Shown piece after piece: positions 7,791 through 14,762 of a stretch of 14,762 nucleotides of DNA (its first letter is position 1; every line of letters starts with the position of its first letter). The DNA comes from Candidatus Portnoybacteria bacterium CG10_big_fil_rev_8_21_14_0_10_36_7 (GTDB taxonomy: Bacteria; Patescibacteriota; Minisyncoccia; Portnoybacterales; PFDW01): positions 1 through 14,762 of the forward strand of contig PFDW01000047.1 of the NCBI GenBank assembly GCA_002793835.1, in the 5' to 3' direction. Under the pieces are notes generated by a model. It did not search any database. It saw nothing but the letters and a program-made list of their open reading frames with translations, and was not told the DNA's origin. The translations under genes and the position numbers were made by a program.

Positions 7791-8995
7791 AACTTAGGAA
7801 AATTTACTTTTCCATCTTTAGTTTGATAATTTTCAATTAAGGCAATTAGTGGCCTTTGAGTCATCGCTGTTGCATTTAACGCATGCACAAATTCATTTCT
7901 CCCAGTTTCTTTATTTTTATACTTAATATTAAGACGGCGCGTTTGATAATCCGTGCAATTAGACGCGGAATTAGTTTCTCGATATTTATTTTGCGACGGC
8001 ATCCATACCTCTATATCGTACTGCCGAGCAGCGGTAACCCCCATATCGCCAGTTGAGTTAGCAACCATACGATAATGAAGCCCTAGTTTTTGAATTATAT
8101 TCTCCTGCAAAGAAACCAAATAATCTAACTCTGCTTCAGAATCTTCTGGCTTTACATACGAAATCATTTCAACTTTATCAAATTGATGAACTCGCAAAAT
8201 CCCTTTGGTATCCTTTCCGTAACTTCCTGCCTCACGTCTAAAACAAGTAGAAAAACCTACATATCGTCGAGGTAAATTTGTCTCTTCAAATACTTCATCG
8301 GCATGCATTGGCAAAATTGATTGCTCACTAGAGCCAACTAAAATCATATTATCTTCTGGCAAAAAATATTTTTCTCTAGCATCATTTTTTGTTAGATGGC
8401 CTGTTCGTTTCATTGTTTCTTCAGAAACCATCACAGGGGGCAAGATAGGGGTGAATCCCTCACTTACTAAAAAATCAACTGCCATATTTATTAATTTAAA
8501 CTCCATAAGTACGGCTTCGCCTTTTAGAAATCCGAATCTTGAACCAGAAATTTTTACCGCGCGTTTTGTATCAATTACATCTAGCTCTTCCCCCAATTCC
8601 ATATAATCTTTTGGCTCAAAATCAAACTCGGGTTTCTGGCCCCACTGACGGACCTCCTTGTTAGCCGACTCATCAACGCCAACTGGTACATCAACAAATT
8701 GAATATTAGGAATTTCCTCCATTCTACTTTTGATTTCAAGTTCTAACTTATTTAATTTTGGCGTGAGATCACCTAATTTTATTTTTAACGATTTCAAGGA
8801 TTCCAGTTCATCAAAGCTTGGTTTTTTGCCAACTTTGTTCTGCTCTGCTTTTAAAGACTCAAACTCAATTAACAATTTCTTATACTCTTCATCTATTCTT
8901 AAAACTTCGTCAACAACACCAAAATCCTTGCCCCTATCTTTCATGGCCTTTTTTACTTTATCTGGATTTTCACGAATAATTTTAATATCTATCAT
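7787..8995 (-). CDS. serS: serine--tRNA ligase
   Basis: Class II synthetase charging tRNA-Ser (and tRNA-Sec where present). From the ATG at 8995 it is 402 residues, a normal length. An N-terminal coiled-coil tRNA-binding arm (about 25-100) precedes the catalytic domain. Motif 1 is around GFTPILPPVMV (180-190), motif 2 around FRREAGSYGKDTKG (252-265), and motif 3 around NATAMTQRPLIALIENYQ (375-392). SNCTDYQTRR (345-354) is also diagnostic. I prefer the ATG at 8995 because SerRS normally begins MIDIKxIRENP. An ATG two codons earlier (9001) is equally open and would add only Met-His. It follows the lysS terminator and so begins a new transcript, which continues into ftsQ through an ATGA overlap. 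Confidence 0.96.
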   Translation of the reverse strand: MIDIKIIRENPDKVKKAMKDRGKDFGVVDEVLRIDEEYKKLLIEFESLKAEQNKVGKKPSFDELESLKSLKIKLGDLTPKLNKLELEIKSRMEEIPNIQFVDVPVGVDESANKEVRQWGQKPEFDFEPKDYMELGEELDVIDTKRAVKISGSRFGFLKGEAVLMEFKLINMAVDFLVSEGFTPILPPVMVSEETMKRTGHLTKNDAREKYFLPEDNMILVGSSEQSILPMHADEVFEETNLPRRYVGFSTCFRREAGSYGKDTKGILRVHQFDKVEMISYVKPEDSEAELDYLVSLQENIIQKLGLHYRMVANSTGDMGVTAARQYDIEVWMPSQNKYRETNSASNCTDYQTRRLNIKYKNKETGRNEFVHALNATAMTQRPLIALIENYQTKDGKVNFPKL

Positions 8996-9003
8996 ATGCA
9001 TTT

Positions 9004-9012
9004 ATTCTATCA
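9004..9012 (-). promoter_or_regulatory. candidate extended -10 promoter for serS-ftsQ
   Basis: Minus-strand TGATAGAAT (TGn plus TAGAAT) lies eight bases before the preferred serS ATG at 8995. An alternative TATGAT at 9009-9014 lies seven bases before the ATG at 9001. Both would give a leaderless or nearly leaderless mRNA. A promoter is needed here because a terminator lies upstream at 9055-9080. No -35 box is recognisable. Confidence 0.35.
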
Positions 9013-9054
9013 TAAAGTTTTTTAAAGAAAAAGGGGCGTTACTGAATCTAGCAA

Positions 9055-9080
9055 CAAAAAACGCAGTGTTCAATCTGCGC
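9055..9080 (-). terminator. Rho-independent terminator after lysS
   Basis: On the minus strand GCGCAG and CTGCGT form a 5-6 bp stem (9061-9066 with 9075-9080, one G-U pair, 8-base loop) followed by TTTTTTGTT. It lies 33 bases past the lysS stop codon, in the 111-base gap before serS. It is the largest gap in the window, and apart from this hairpin and the serS promoter candidate I see nothing in it. Confidence 0.75.
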
Positions 9081-9112
9081 TATTTGTTACAACTAAATTT
9101 TAAAGTAAGCGT

Positions 9113-10573
9113 CTACTTAGACTTATCCTTCATGGTCGGGAATAAGATTGACTCACGCAAACTTGGGGCTCCAGTAAGTAACGATACTAGCCTATCAATC
9201 CCCATACCAAATCCGGCCGTCGGTGGCATGCCATATTCCAACGCTTCTATAAAATCCTTATCATAAGGCATCGCTTCATCATTATCTTTATGTCGATCCT
9301 GCGCTTTCATGCGTCTCTCCTGTTCTTTAGAGTCGTTCAACTCTGAAAATGCATTTGTTAATTCCATGCCTCCAACAATTAATTGAAATCTGGCTGCTTT
9401 TTCTGGCTCTGTCTCCAAAGATTTAGCCAACGGATTCATTTCAAGAGGATGGTTTATAACAAAAGTTGGATTAATTAATTTAGAACGGCATGCGGTTTTG
9501 TAAATTTCATCAATCATTTTACACCTTGGCATTTCTTTTTCTATATCTCCGTCTATTTCTTTTATTTTTTCCAATAAATCGTTATCACTAGTTTTATCTA
9601 TGTCAATTTTGGCAAACTTTAATATTAAATCACGCATGCTAATCTTTTCATATGGCCCATTAAAATCTATTTCATTTTCTCCACATTTAACCTTTTCACT
9701 CCCGAAAACTTCGTTTGAGATACTAGCAAACATTGTTTCTGTAAAATTCATTAACATCTCGTAATCGGCATATGCCCAATAAAACTCTAGCATGGTAAAG
9801 TCCGGGTTATGAGTAGCATCCATCCCCTCGTTTCTGAAACATCGTCCAATCTCATAAATTTTTTCAAACCCACCGACCAACAGACGTTTCAAATAAAGTT
9901 CAGGTGCTATTCTTAAATACAAGTCCATATCCAACGCATTCAAATGTGTTTTAAACGGTCTTGCTGCAGCTCCTCCGTAAAGCGACTGCAATATAGGTGT
10001 TTCAACTTCCATAAAATCATTAACCTCTAAATAGTTACGTATTGCCTTAATAATTTTTGCCCTCAGTATAAAGCGTTCCATAACTTTCTCATTTGAAAGT
10101 AAATCCAAATATCTTCTTCGAAGTCGTTCTTCTACATCTTGAAGCCCACTCCATTTTTCAGGCAACTGATTAATTGTTTTAGCTAAAATTTTATAACTAG
10201 AAACCTGAAGCGTTTTCTCACCTTTCTTTGTTTCGAATAATATCCCTGCAGCTTCCACGAAATCTCCAATATCAAAATTTGTTAAAAAGAAGCTATACTG
10301 TTCTTGCCCGAGCGAGTCTTCTTTAAAATAAATCTGAATTTGACCTGAGATATCTTTTATGTTGCAAAAAGTTGAACCGCCATGTTCACGTTTAGCAATT
10401 ATTCTGCCTGCTAAAGTGACTTTTTTCTTTTCCCCCGACAATTTATTAAATTGTTCTATCGCTTGACTGATTAAAAAATCTCTATCGCTTTTTGATGGAT
10501 AGGGATTTATGCCGGACTTTCTAATCGCCTCCAGTTTATTTATTCTATCTTGTTTTATTTTCTCTAGACTCAT
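9113..10573 (-). CDS. lysS: lysine--tRNA ligase (class II)
   Basis: Charges tRNA-Lys. At 486 residues it has the bacterial class II LysRS layout: an N-terminal OB-fold anticodon-binding domain (about 50-135, VTLAGRIIAKREHGGSTF), then the catalytic domain starting at EERLRRRYLDLL. Motif 1 lies near VNDFMEVETPIL (184-195), motif 2 at YEIGRCFRNEGMDATHNPDF (240-259), and motif 3 at GFGMGIDRLVSLLTG (454-468). The lysine-pocket segment ELTNAFSELND (404-414) is intact. The start ATG overlaps the greA stop by one base (TAATG), so the two are co-translated; greA-lysS adjacency is common in Gram-positive bacteria. A terminator follows. No unusual features. Confidence 0.97.
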   Translation of the reverse strand: MSLEKIKQDRINKLEAIRKSGINPYPSKSDRDFLISQAIEQFNKLSGEKKKVTLAGRIIAKREHGGSTFCNIKDISGQIQIYFKEDSLGQEQYSFFLTNFDIGDFVEAAGILFETKKGEKTLQVSSYKILAKTINQLPEKWSGLQDVEERLRRRYLDLLSNEKVMERFILRAKIIKAIRNYLEVNDFMEVETPILQSLYGGAAARPFKTHLNALDMDLYLRIAPELYLKRLLVGGFEKIYEIGRCFRNEGMDATHNPDFTMLEFYWAYADYEMLMNFTETMFASISNEVFGSEKVKCGENEIDFNGPYEKISMRDLILKFAKIDIDKTSDNDLLEKIKEIDGDIEKEMPRCKMIDEIYKTACRSKLINPTFVINHPLEMNPLAKSLETEPEKAARFQLIVGGMELTNAFSELNDSKEQERRMKAQDRHKDNDEAMPYDKDFIEALEYGMPPTAGFGMGIDRLVSLLTGAPSLRESILFPTMKDKSK

Positions 10574-11034
10574 TAACTTATGTCTACAATTTTATACTTA
10601 ACTCTTTTTTGCGGTGTTTGCACTTCAAAACTTTCGCCTTTCTTTTTTCCTAAACAAGCCTGCCCGATTGGTGACGAATTAGAAACCTTACCTTCCAATG
10701 GGTTAGACTCTTCTGAACCAACGATCATATAAACTACTTCTCGCTCACCATTTACTATAAATTTAACAGTGGAGCCGACCTGAACTATGCCTTTTTGCGT
10801 TGTACTTTTATCTATAACAACCGCTTCTTTGATGATATTTTCTAGATCCTGGATTTTTCCTTCATTGAAGGACTGCGCCTCCCGTGCTTGCATATATTCG
10901 GTGTTCTCTGATAGATCGCCCAAGGACTTGGCTTCTTCTAAACGTTTAGCTATCTCTTGCCTTTTCATCTTGTAATTTTCTACTTCTGTCTTTAATTGCT
11001 CCAAACCTTCCAAACTAATATAACGTGGATTCAT
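10573..11034 (-). CDS. greA: transcription elongation factor GreA
   Basis: Rescues backtracked RNA polymerase by stimulating cleavage of the nascent RNA. From the ATG at 11034 the protein has 153 residues, close to the usual 155-160. The N-terminal coiled-coil hairpin carries the conserved tip LGDLSENTEY with acidic residues D40 and E43 that enter the polymerase secondary channel. The C-terminal FKBP-like domain has NSSPIGQACLGKKKGE and ends VKYKIVDIS. A longer frame to ATG 11073 would add 13 residues (MIRLFGGEF...) that do not resemble GreA and whose codons lie across a GC-rich hairpin, so I reject it. No Shine-Dalgarno is present; TTAAAT lies six bases before the ATG. lysS follows with a one-base overlap. 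Confidence 0.95.
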   Translation of the reverse strand: MNPRYISLEGLEQLKTEVENYKMKRQEIAKRLEEAKSLGDLSENTEYMQAREAQSFNEGKIQDLENIIKEAVVIDKSTTQKGIVQVGSTVKFIVNGEREVVYMIVGSEESNPLEGKVSNSSPIGQACLGKKKGESFEVQTPQKRVKYKIVDIS

Positions 11035-11044
11035 TTTTTTATTT

Positions 11045-11068
11045 AAAAATTCACCGCCAAAAAGGCGG
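11045..11068 (-). terminator. terminator-like hairpin between mrdA and greA
   Basis: Minus-strand CCGCC-TTTTT-GGCGG (11054-11068) is a perfect 5-bp stem. It is followed, after four bases (TGAA), by TTTTT. It lies 18 bases past the mrdA stop and 20 bases before the greA ATG. The T-tract is displaced, so it may be a leaky terminator or an RNA structure in the leader of greA. Confidence 0.45.
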
Positions 11069-11086
11069 ATCATTTATTATTTATAT

Positions 11087-13036
11087 TTATTTATTATTAT
11101 CATTAAAATATTGAAATATTGACTTTGCTACGGGCATAACTGAAGCTCGACCCATCATACTTTCTTCTACGATTAATGTTAACACAATTTGCGGATCTTC
11201 GTAAGGGGCAAACCCCGTAAACCAAGTTCTAGTTTTCTCAGTTTTCGTAGAATACTGTGCACTGCCTGTTTTAGCGGCGACGGAAATTGGCAGATCCTTT
11301 AAAGCAGAACCAGTGCCGTTTACAATCATTTCACGCATTGCCTTTTTGATACTCGTTAAATTATCTTGGTCTACAGGAACCCGACTAATTAACGTTGGTT
11401 CTGTTTCACTTAACATATTGTCGTTGCTATCGGTAATTTTGTCAACAATATAAGGTCGGACTACCTTACCACCATTAACAATTGCAGAGGTTGCCACAGC
11501 CATTTGAATCGGTGTCACTAATAAATCCCCTTGACCAATTGCCATATGATAAGTGTCTCCTAAATACCAGTCTTCCTTCTTGGCTTCCTCCTTCCATGCT
11601 GGTGTTGGGATGAGACCCTCTTTCTCTCCGTATAAATCTATGCCTGTCTTTTCCCCTAAGCCAAACGAAGCAAAATACTTGCCCATATTTTCAACTCCTA
11701 GTCCATTTATATTACCATAACCTCCTCCAACAGCATAAAAGAATATGTTGCACGACTCCGCAATCGCCTTAAATAAATCTGTTTTCCCATGAACTGCCCA
11801 ATCTCTAAACGTATATATTATGTTGGGGTCATATATACTCGGAACATTAATTGACCCGGAATCTATTATTGAGGTTTTCGTGGTAATTAATTTTTCTTGC
11901 AGACCAGCTGCTCCCACCATAATTTTTACTGTAGAGCCAGGTACATACAACCCAGATATTGATCGATTCAAAAACGGTTGCTCGGTATTATTTAATAATT
12001 TAGAGATCTCTTTACCATTACCTGAAGCCGAAAATAAATTTGGGTCAAAGCTTGGCAAACTAACCATTGCTAAAATTTTACCAGTTTTAGGATTCATAGC
12101 TATCCCAGCAGCTCTTTTAGATTCGTAACCAAGATTATCCACGGCTTGTTTTAAACTATCATACATTATCTTCTGAATATCTGAATCAATTGTCAAAGTT
12201 AAGTTATTACCAGGCTTAGGCTCCAATAAGTTTTGCAATCTCTGTTTTTTGCCCTTGCTGTCAATTTCCGTTTCCTTTTTACCTACTTCACCATGTAATA
12301 CATCTTCATATCTAACTTCTACGCCGGCTTTGCCAACTTTTTCAGACAAAAAATATTTTGTGTAAATTTCCTGATCCGACTTATTCATAAGCCCAACATA
12401 TCCCAAAGCTTGAGCCGACGCTGCACCAAGCGGATATTCCCTTAAATAATTTCTATCAACCTCAATACCATTTATGTCTTCCAGCGCACCTTCCAATTCC
12501 AATGCTTTGTCCTCTTCAATATTTTCAATAATTATTACGTTTTCATTTATATCTTTTTTTTCAATGTCAAATAATTTCTTTATTTCATCCTCTTCGATAT
12601 TTATTATACCAGACATTTTTTTTGCAATTTCACCTAAATTGTTTGATTGATTAAAAAATTTAATTGGATTAATAGATATATCGTAAGTACCAATATTTTT
12701 TGCCAATGCCTGACCATTCCTATCATAGATTGTCCCCCTCGGAGCATTAATTAAACTTGTTTTTGTTTTATTTAAATTTGCAACTGCTTGATAGTCAGAA
12801 CCATTAATTATAGCCAAATAAGCTGTTCTCCCAATAAATGAACCAATTATTACTAAACATATAATTAAAAGCGCCGCCAAACTTCGGCGGTCCAGTGCTT
12901 TCTCAATTTTACCCTTATCCTCAGTACCCTCAATCTGTTTAGCGTCCAATAAAATTTCACCAGGATCAATTGAAAACCGAGAATCTCTTTTAACCCGATA
13001 ACCAGAAAATGAATTTGCTGACTTAAAAAAGCTCAT
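11087..13036 (-). CDS. mrdA: penicillin-binding protein 2 (class B, elongation transpeptidase)
   Basis: Crosslinks peptidoglycan during side-wall growth, working with a RodA polymerase that is not in the window. At 649 residues it has an unusually long cytoplasmic N-terminus (about 52 residues, including DPGEILLD at 24-31), one membrane helix (about 53-75), the PBP dimerisation region starting APRGTIYDRNGQALA (98-112), and a transpeptidase domain with all three active-site motifs: STVK (nucleophile S368, K371), SCN (428-430) and KTG (589-591). It begins five bases after mreB with no Shine-Dalgarno. PBP2 is preferred over the division enzyme PBP3/FtsI because of the mreB neighbour and motifs such as YHMAIGQGDLLVTPIQMA (496-513). 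Since all catalytic motifs are intact, it should be active and beta-lactam binding. Confidence 0.92.
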   Translation of the reverse strand: MSFFKSANSFSGYRVKRDSRFSIDPGEILLDAKQIEGTEDKGKIEKALDRRSLAALLIICLVIIGSFIGRTAYLAIINGSDYQAVANLNKTKTSLINAPRGTIYDRNGQALAKNIGTYDISINPIKFFNQSNNLGEIAKKMSGIINIEEDEIKKLFDIEKKDINENVIIIENIEEDKALELEGALEDINGIEVDRNYLREYPLGAASAQALGYVGLMNKSDQEIYTKYFLSEKVGKAGVEVRYEDVLHGEVGKKETEIDSKGKKQRLQNLLEPKPGNNLTLTIDSDIQKIMYDSLKQAVDNLGYESKRAAGIAMNPKTGKILAMVSLPSFDPNLFSASGNGKEISKLLNNTEQPFLNRSISGLYVPGSTVKIMVGAAGLQEKLITTKTSIIDSGSINVPSIYDPNIIYTFRDWAVHGKTDLFKAIAESCNIFFYAVGGGYGNINGLGVENMGKYFASFGLGEKTGIDLYGEKEGLIPTPAWKEEAKKEDWYLGDTYHMAIGQGDLLVTPIQMAVATSAIVNGGKVVRPYIVDKITDSNDNMLSETEPTLISRVPVDQDNLTSIKKAMREMIVNGTGSALKDLPISVAAKTGSAQYSTKTEKTRTWFTGFAPYEDPQIVLTLIVEESMMGRASVMPVAKSIFQYFNDNNK

Positions 13037-13041
13037 TTTAT

Positions 13042-14103
13042 TTATTTTCTTAATCGCAAAGCATCACCAAAATGGCTGGGCAATAATACTTCTTTTAATT
13101 TGTCCACATCCTCTAGCACAACTCCACATCCTCTCACTACTGCCGTTAACGGATCTTCAGTCACTCTAACTTTAATTTTAGTATTTTCCGCTATCAACTT
13201 ATCAAAACCTCTCAATAAACTTCCACCACCAGCTAAAATAATTCCTCTTTCCATTATGTCTGCAACCAATTCTGGTGGAGTTTGCTCAATAGTATCTTTG
13301 ATTGCATTTACCAACAATTTGTTTGATCGCTCCATTGCTTCTCTAACATGAGTGTCTGTGACCACCACTTCTTTAGGCAATCCTGTAATAAGATCTCTCC
13401 CACGCATCACTGCTTCGGTTTCTTCACCCATCTCAATTGCAGAGCCAATTCCAATTTTTATTTCTTCTGCGGTCTTTTCGCCGATCAATAATTTAAAATT
13501 ATCTCTAGCATATTGTATTATATCTTCGTTTAATTTATCACCAGCTATTCGCAAGCTTTTTGCGACAACAATGCCCCCCAAAGATATAACCGCTACTTCG
13601 GTTGTGCCTCCTCCAATATCTACAATTACATTGCCGCTTGGGTCATGGATTGGTAGTCTCGAGCCAATCGCAGCCGCCATCGGCTCTTCAATCAAATATA
13701 CCTCTCTAGCACCAGCATTTCTCGTGGCATCTTCAACCGCTCGTCTTTCTACCTCGGTTACTCCGGAAGGAATTCCCACCACCACTCTTGGCCTTGGCAT
13801 TAAAGCAAAAGTTTCCTTATGCACTTTATTTATAAAATATCGCAACATTTGCTCGGTAACTTCAAAATCAGAAATAACACCCTCAACCAATGGCCTTGTA
13901 GCTACAATATGAGAAGGAGTTCTGCCAACCATTCTTTTCGCTTCTTGCCCTATCGCCAAAACTTGTCCAGTCTTTTGGTTAACTGCAACCACTGAAGGCT
14001 CATTGATTATAATTCCTTTACCCTTAACATACACTAAGGTATTGGCAGTCCCCAAATCGATTCCAATATCTTTTGAAAATGTTCCAAATATTTTACCTAA
14101 CAT
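13042..14103 (-). CDS. mreB: rod shape-determining protein MreB
   Basis: Bacterial actin that forms membrane-associated filaments and guides the elongation machinery. At 353 residues it has the full actin-fold signature: phosphate-1 loop DIGIDLGTANT (12-22), EEPMAAAIG (139-147), phosphate-2 loop IVDIGGGTTEVAVIS (160-174) and the adenosine motif IILAGGGSLLRG (288-299). An N-terminal hydrophobic/amphipathic segment (MLGKIFGTFSKD) could bind the membrane. The ATG overlaps the proS stop by seven bases. Unlike every other start here it has an AGGAGGT upstream, inside proS. It is followed directly by mrdA rather than mreC and mreD. Confidence 0.97.
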   Translation of the reverse strand: MLGKIFGTFSKDIGIDLGTANTLVYVKGKGIIINEPSVVAVNQKTGQVLAIGQEAKRMVGRTPSHIVATRPLVEGVISDFEVTEQMLRYFINKVHKETFALMPRPRVVVGIPSGVTEVERRAVEDATRNAGAREVYLIEEPMAAAIGSRLPIHDPSGNVIVDIGGGTTEVAVISLGGIVVAKSLRIAGDKLNEDIIQYARDNFKLLIGEKTAEEIKIGIGSAIEMGEETEAVMRGRDLITGLPKEVVVTDTHVREAMERSNKLLVNAIKDTIEQTPPELVADIMERGIILAGGGSLLRGFDKLIAENTKIKVRVTEDPLTAVVRGCGVVLEDVDKLKEVLLPSHFGDALRLRK

Positions 14104-14762
14104 TTAGTTTCGCCTACCTCCTGATAGACTTTATCTATATCAATTAGTTTATTTTGCTCACTATCGCGTCTTTTTATTTCAACTTTATTCTGAACTACTG
14201 TTTTATCGCTTACCACTAAACGATAAGGTATCCCGATTAAATCAGCGTCTGCAAATTTTTCTCCTGGACGTAAATCCCTATCGTCATACAAAATTTCTAT
14301 TCCTTTTGCTTTCAAATCTTCGTAGAGCTTATCAGCGGAAATAATTGCATCCTCATTATCTCCCAACCTGATTAAATGCACGGCAAATGGTGCAACTTCT
14401 TTCGGCCAATTCATGCCTTTATCATCAGCAAAAATTTCTACAATAACTCCCATAAGACGTGTAATGCCAATACCGTAAGAACCTAAAAATACCGGCACTT
14501 TATTTCCATTTCTATCATTAAAAAAGACTCCCATTTCTTCACATTTTTTTGTCCCAAATGTAAATATATTTCCAACTTCAGCAGTCTTCTGCATTTGAAA
14601 GTCACCCTTTTTATAACCCATTTTATTTAATGTTTCGTCATTAAATATTTCTTCATTAAGCGCTATTTTATCCGTTTTGTGGATATACACATTATCTTCT
14701 CCCGCATCACAAATAGTCTGGAATTCGTGACTAAATTTATCTGTAAAAAATCCCCCTGACGC
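14097..14762 (-). CDS. proS: proline--tRNA ligase, C-terminal part (N-terminus off window)
   Basis: Class II synthetase charging tRNA-Pro. The 221 visible residues begin inside the catalytic domain and the frame stays open to the right edge, so the GTG at 14690 is not the start. The frame reads ASGGFFTDKFSHEF..., then GEDN, KTAEVGNIFTFGTKK and motif 3 GSYGIGITRLMG, followed by the anticodon-binding domain (APFAVHLIRLG ... DDRDLRPGEKFADADLIGIPYRLVV). Between GED and the KTAEVG segment there are only about 36 residues. The E. coli-type enzyme has a ~180-residue INS editing domain at this point, so this appears to be an INS-less ProRS, resembling mitochondrial and some alphaproteobacterial forms. 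The stop codon lies inside the mreB start region (ATGTTAG). Confidence 0.94.
   Translation of the reverse strand, partial: ASGGFFTDKFSHEFQTICDAGEDNVYIHKTDKIALNEEIFNDETLNKMGYKKGDFQMQKTAEVGNIFTFGTKKCEEMGVFFNDRNGNKVPVFLGSYGIGITRLMGVIVEIFADDKGMNWPKEVAPFAVHLIRLGDNEDAIISADKLYEDLKAKGIEILYDDRDLRPGEKFADADLIGIPYRLVVSDKTVVQNKVEIKRRDSEQNKLIDIDKVYQEVGETKC
14116..14122 (-). promoter_or_regulatory. Shine-Dalgarno-like AGGAGGT upstream of mreB
   Basis: The minus strand reads AGGAGGT followed by 12 bases and the mreB ATG at 14103. It is the only strong anti-SD match near any start in the window, but the spacing is longer than the usual 5-9 bases and the bases also encode proS residues Gln-Glu-Val. It may be functional or accidental. 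Confidence 0.35.

Noticed and set aside
9111..9122. Short palindrome GTCTACTTAGAC around the lysS stop codon
   Set aside because: A 5-bp stem with a 2-base loop is not a stable hairpin, and part of it is coding; the real terminator is further downstream.
13352..13912. Open frames on the plus strand, including 186 codons opposite mreB and 178 codons opposite serS/lysS (8730-9266)
   Set aside because: They lie antisense to secure genes, have no recognisable domains, and their Ser/Ile/Thr-rich composition reflects the codons of the opposite strand.
14097..14690. GTG at 14690 as a start for proS
   Set aside because: The frame continues upstream to the window edge with clear ProRS sequence (SHEF, GED), so the gene is truncated by the window rather than short.
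1..14762. CRISPR array, tRNA or rRNA genes, insertion sequences, att sites
   Set aside because: No direct repeats with spacers, no cloverleaf or rRNA-like stretches, no transposase or integrase motifs; nearly every base belongs to a recognised gene.

Overview
The window looks like part of the chromosome of a small-genome, AT-rich bacterium, most likely a member of the Candidate Phyla Radiation (Patescibacteria). This placement is inference. It rests on tight gene packing on one strand, almost no Shine-Dalgarno sequences, a PBP2 with a long cytoplasmic N-terminus containing a DPGEILLD motif, a GtrA protein with two extra N-terminal membrane helices, a stand-alone FtsQ, and a large FtsK/HerA-type type IV secretion-like ATPase next to a small unknown protein. 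I recall these traits from that group but could not search databases. TGA is used as an ordinary stop (serS, gtrA-like), so the Gly-recoded code of Gracilibacteria/SR1 does not apply.

All genes read on the minus strand, so the transcriptional order runs from high to low coordinates: proS (N-terminus off the window), mreB, mrdA (PBP2), a terminator-like hairpin, greA, lysS, a terminator, serS, ftsQ/divIB-like, two GT39-type membrane glycosyltransferases, a 153-residue unknown protein, the type IV secretion-like ATPase, a GtrA-like membrane protein, a strong terminator, and dnaX (only its first ~60 residues are inside). No stretch over about 111 bases lacks a gene. I see no rRNA, tRNA, CRISPR array, insertion sequence or phage gene.

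Functionally there are four blocks. (1) Translation and transcription housekeeping: three class II aminoacyl-tRNA synthetases (Pro, Lys, Ser) and the elongation factor GreA. (2) Cell shape and division: MreB and PBP2 adjacent without MreC/MreD, and FtsQ. (3) Cell-surface glycan: two polyprenyl-phosphate-sugar-type GT39 transferases and a GtrA-family membrane protein, which could make and use lipid-linked sugars. (4) A membrane-anchored DNA- or protein-pumping ATPase with a small partner of unknown function, inserted between the glycosyltransferases and GtrA.

The most interesting regulatory impression is that several start codons lie 6-8 bases after a -10-like or extended -10 box and just after terminator hairpins. 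This would fit leaderless transcripts in a genome nearly without Shine-Dalgarno sites. I did not find a clear candidate for a wholly new system. The least explained element is the ATPase and its 153-residue neighbour.
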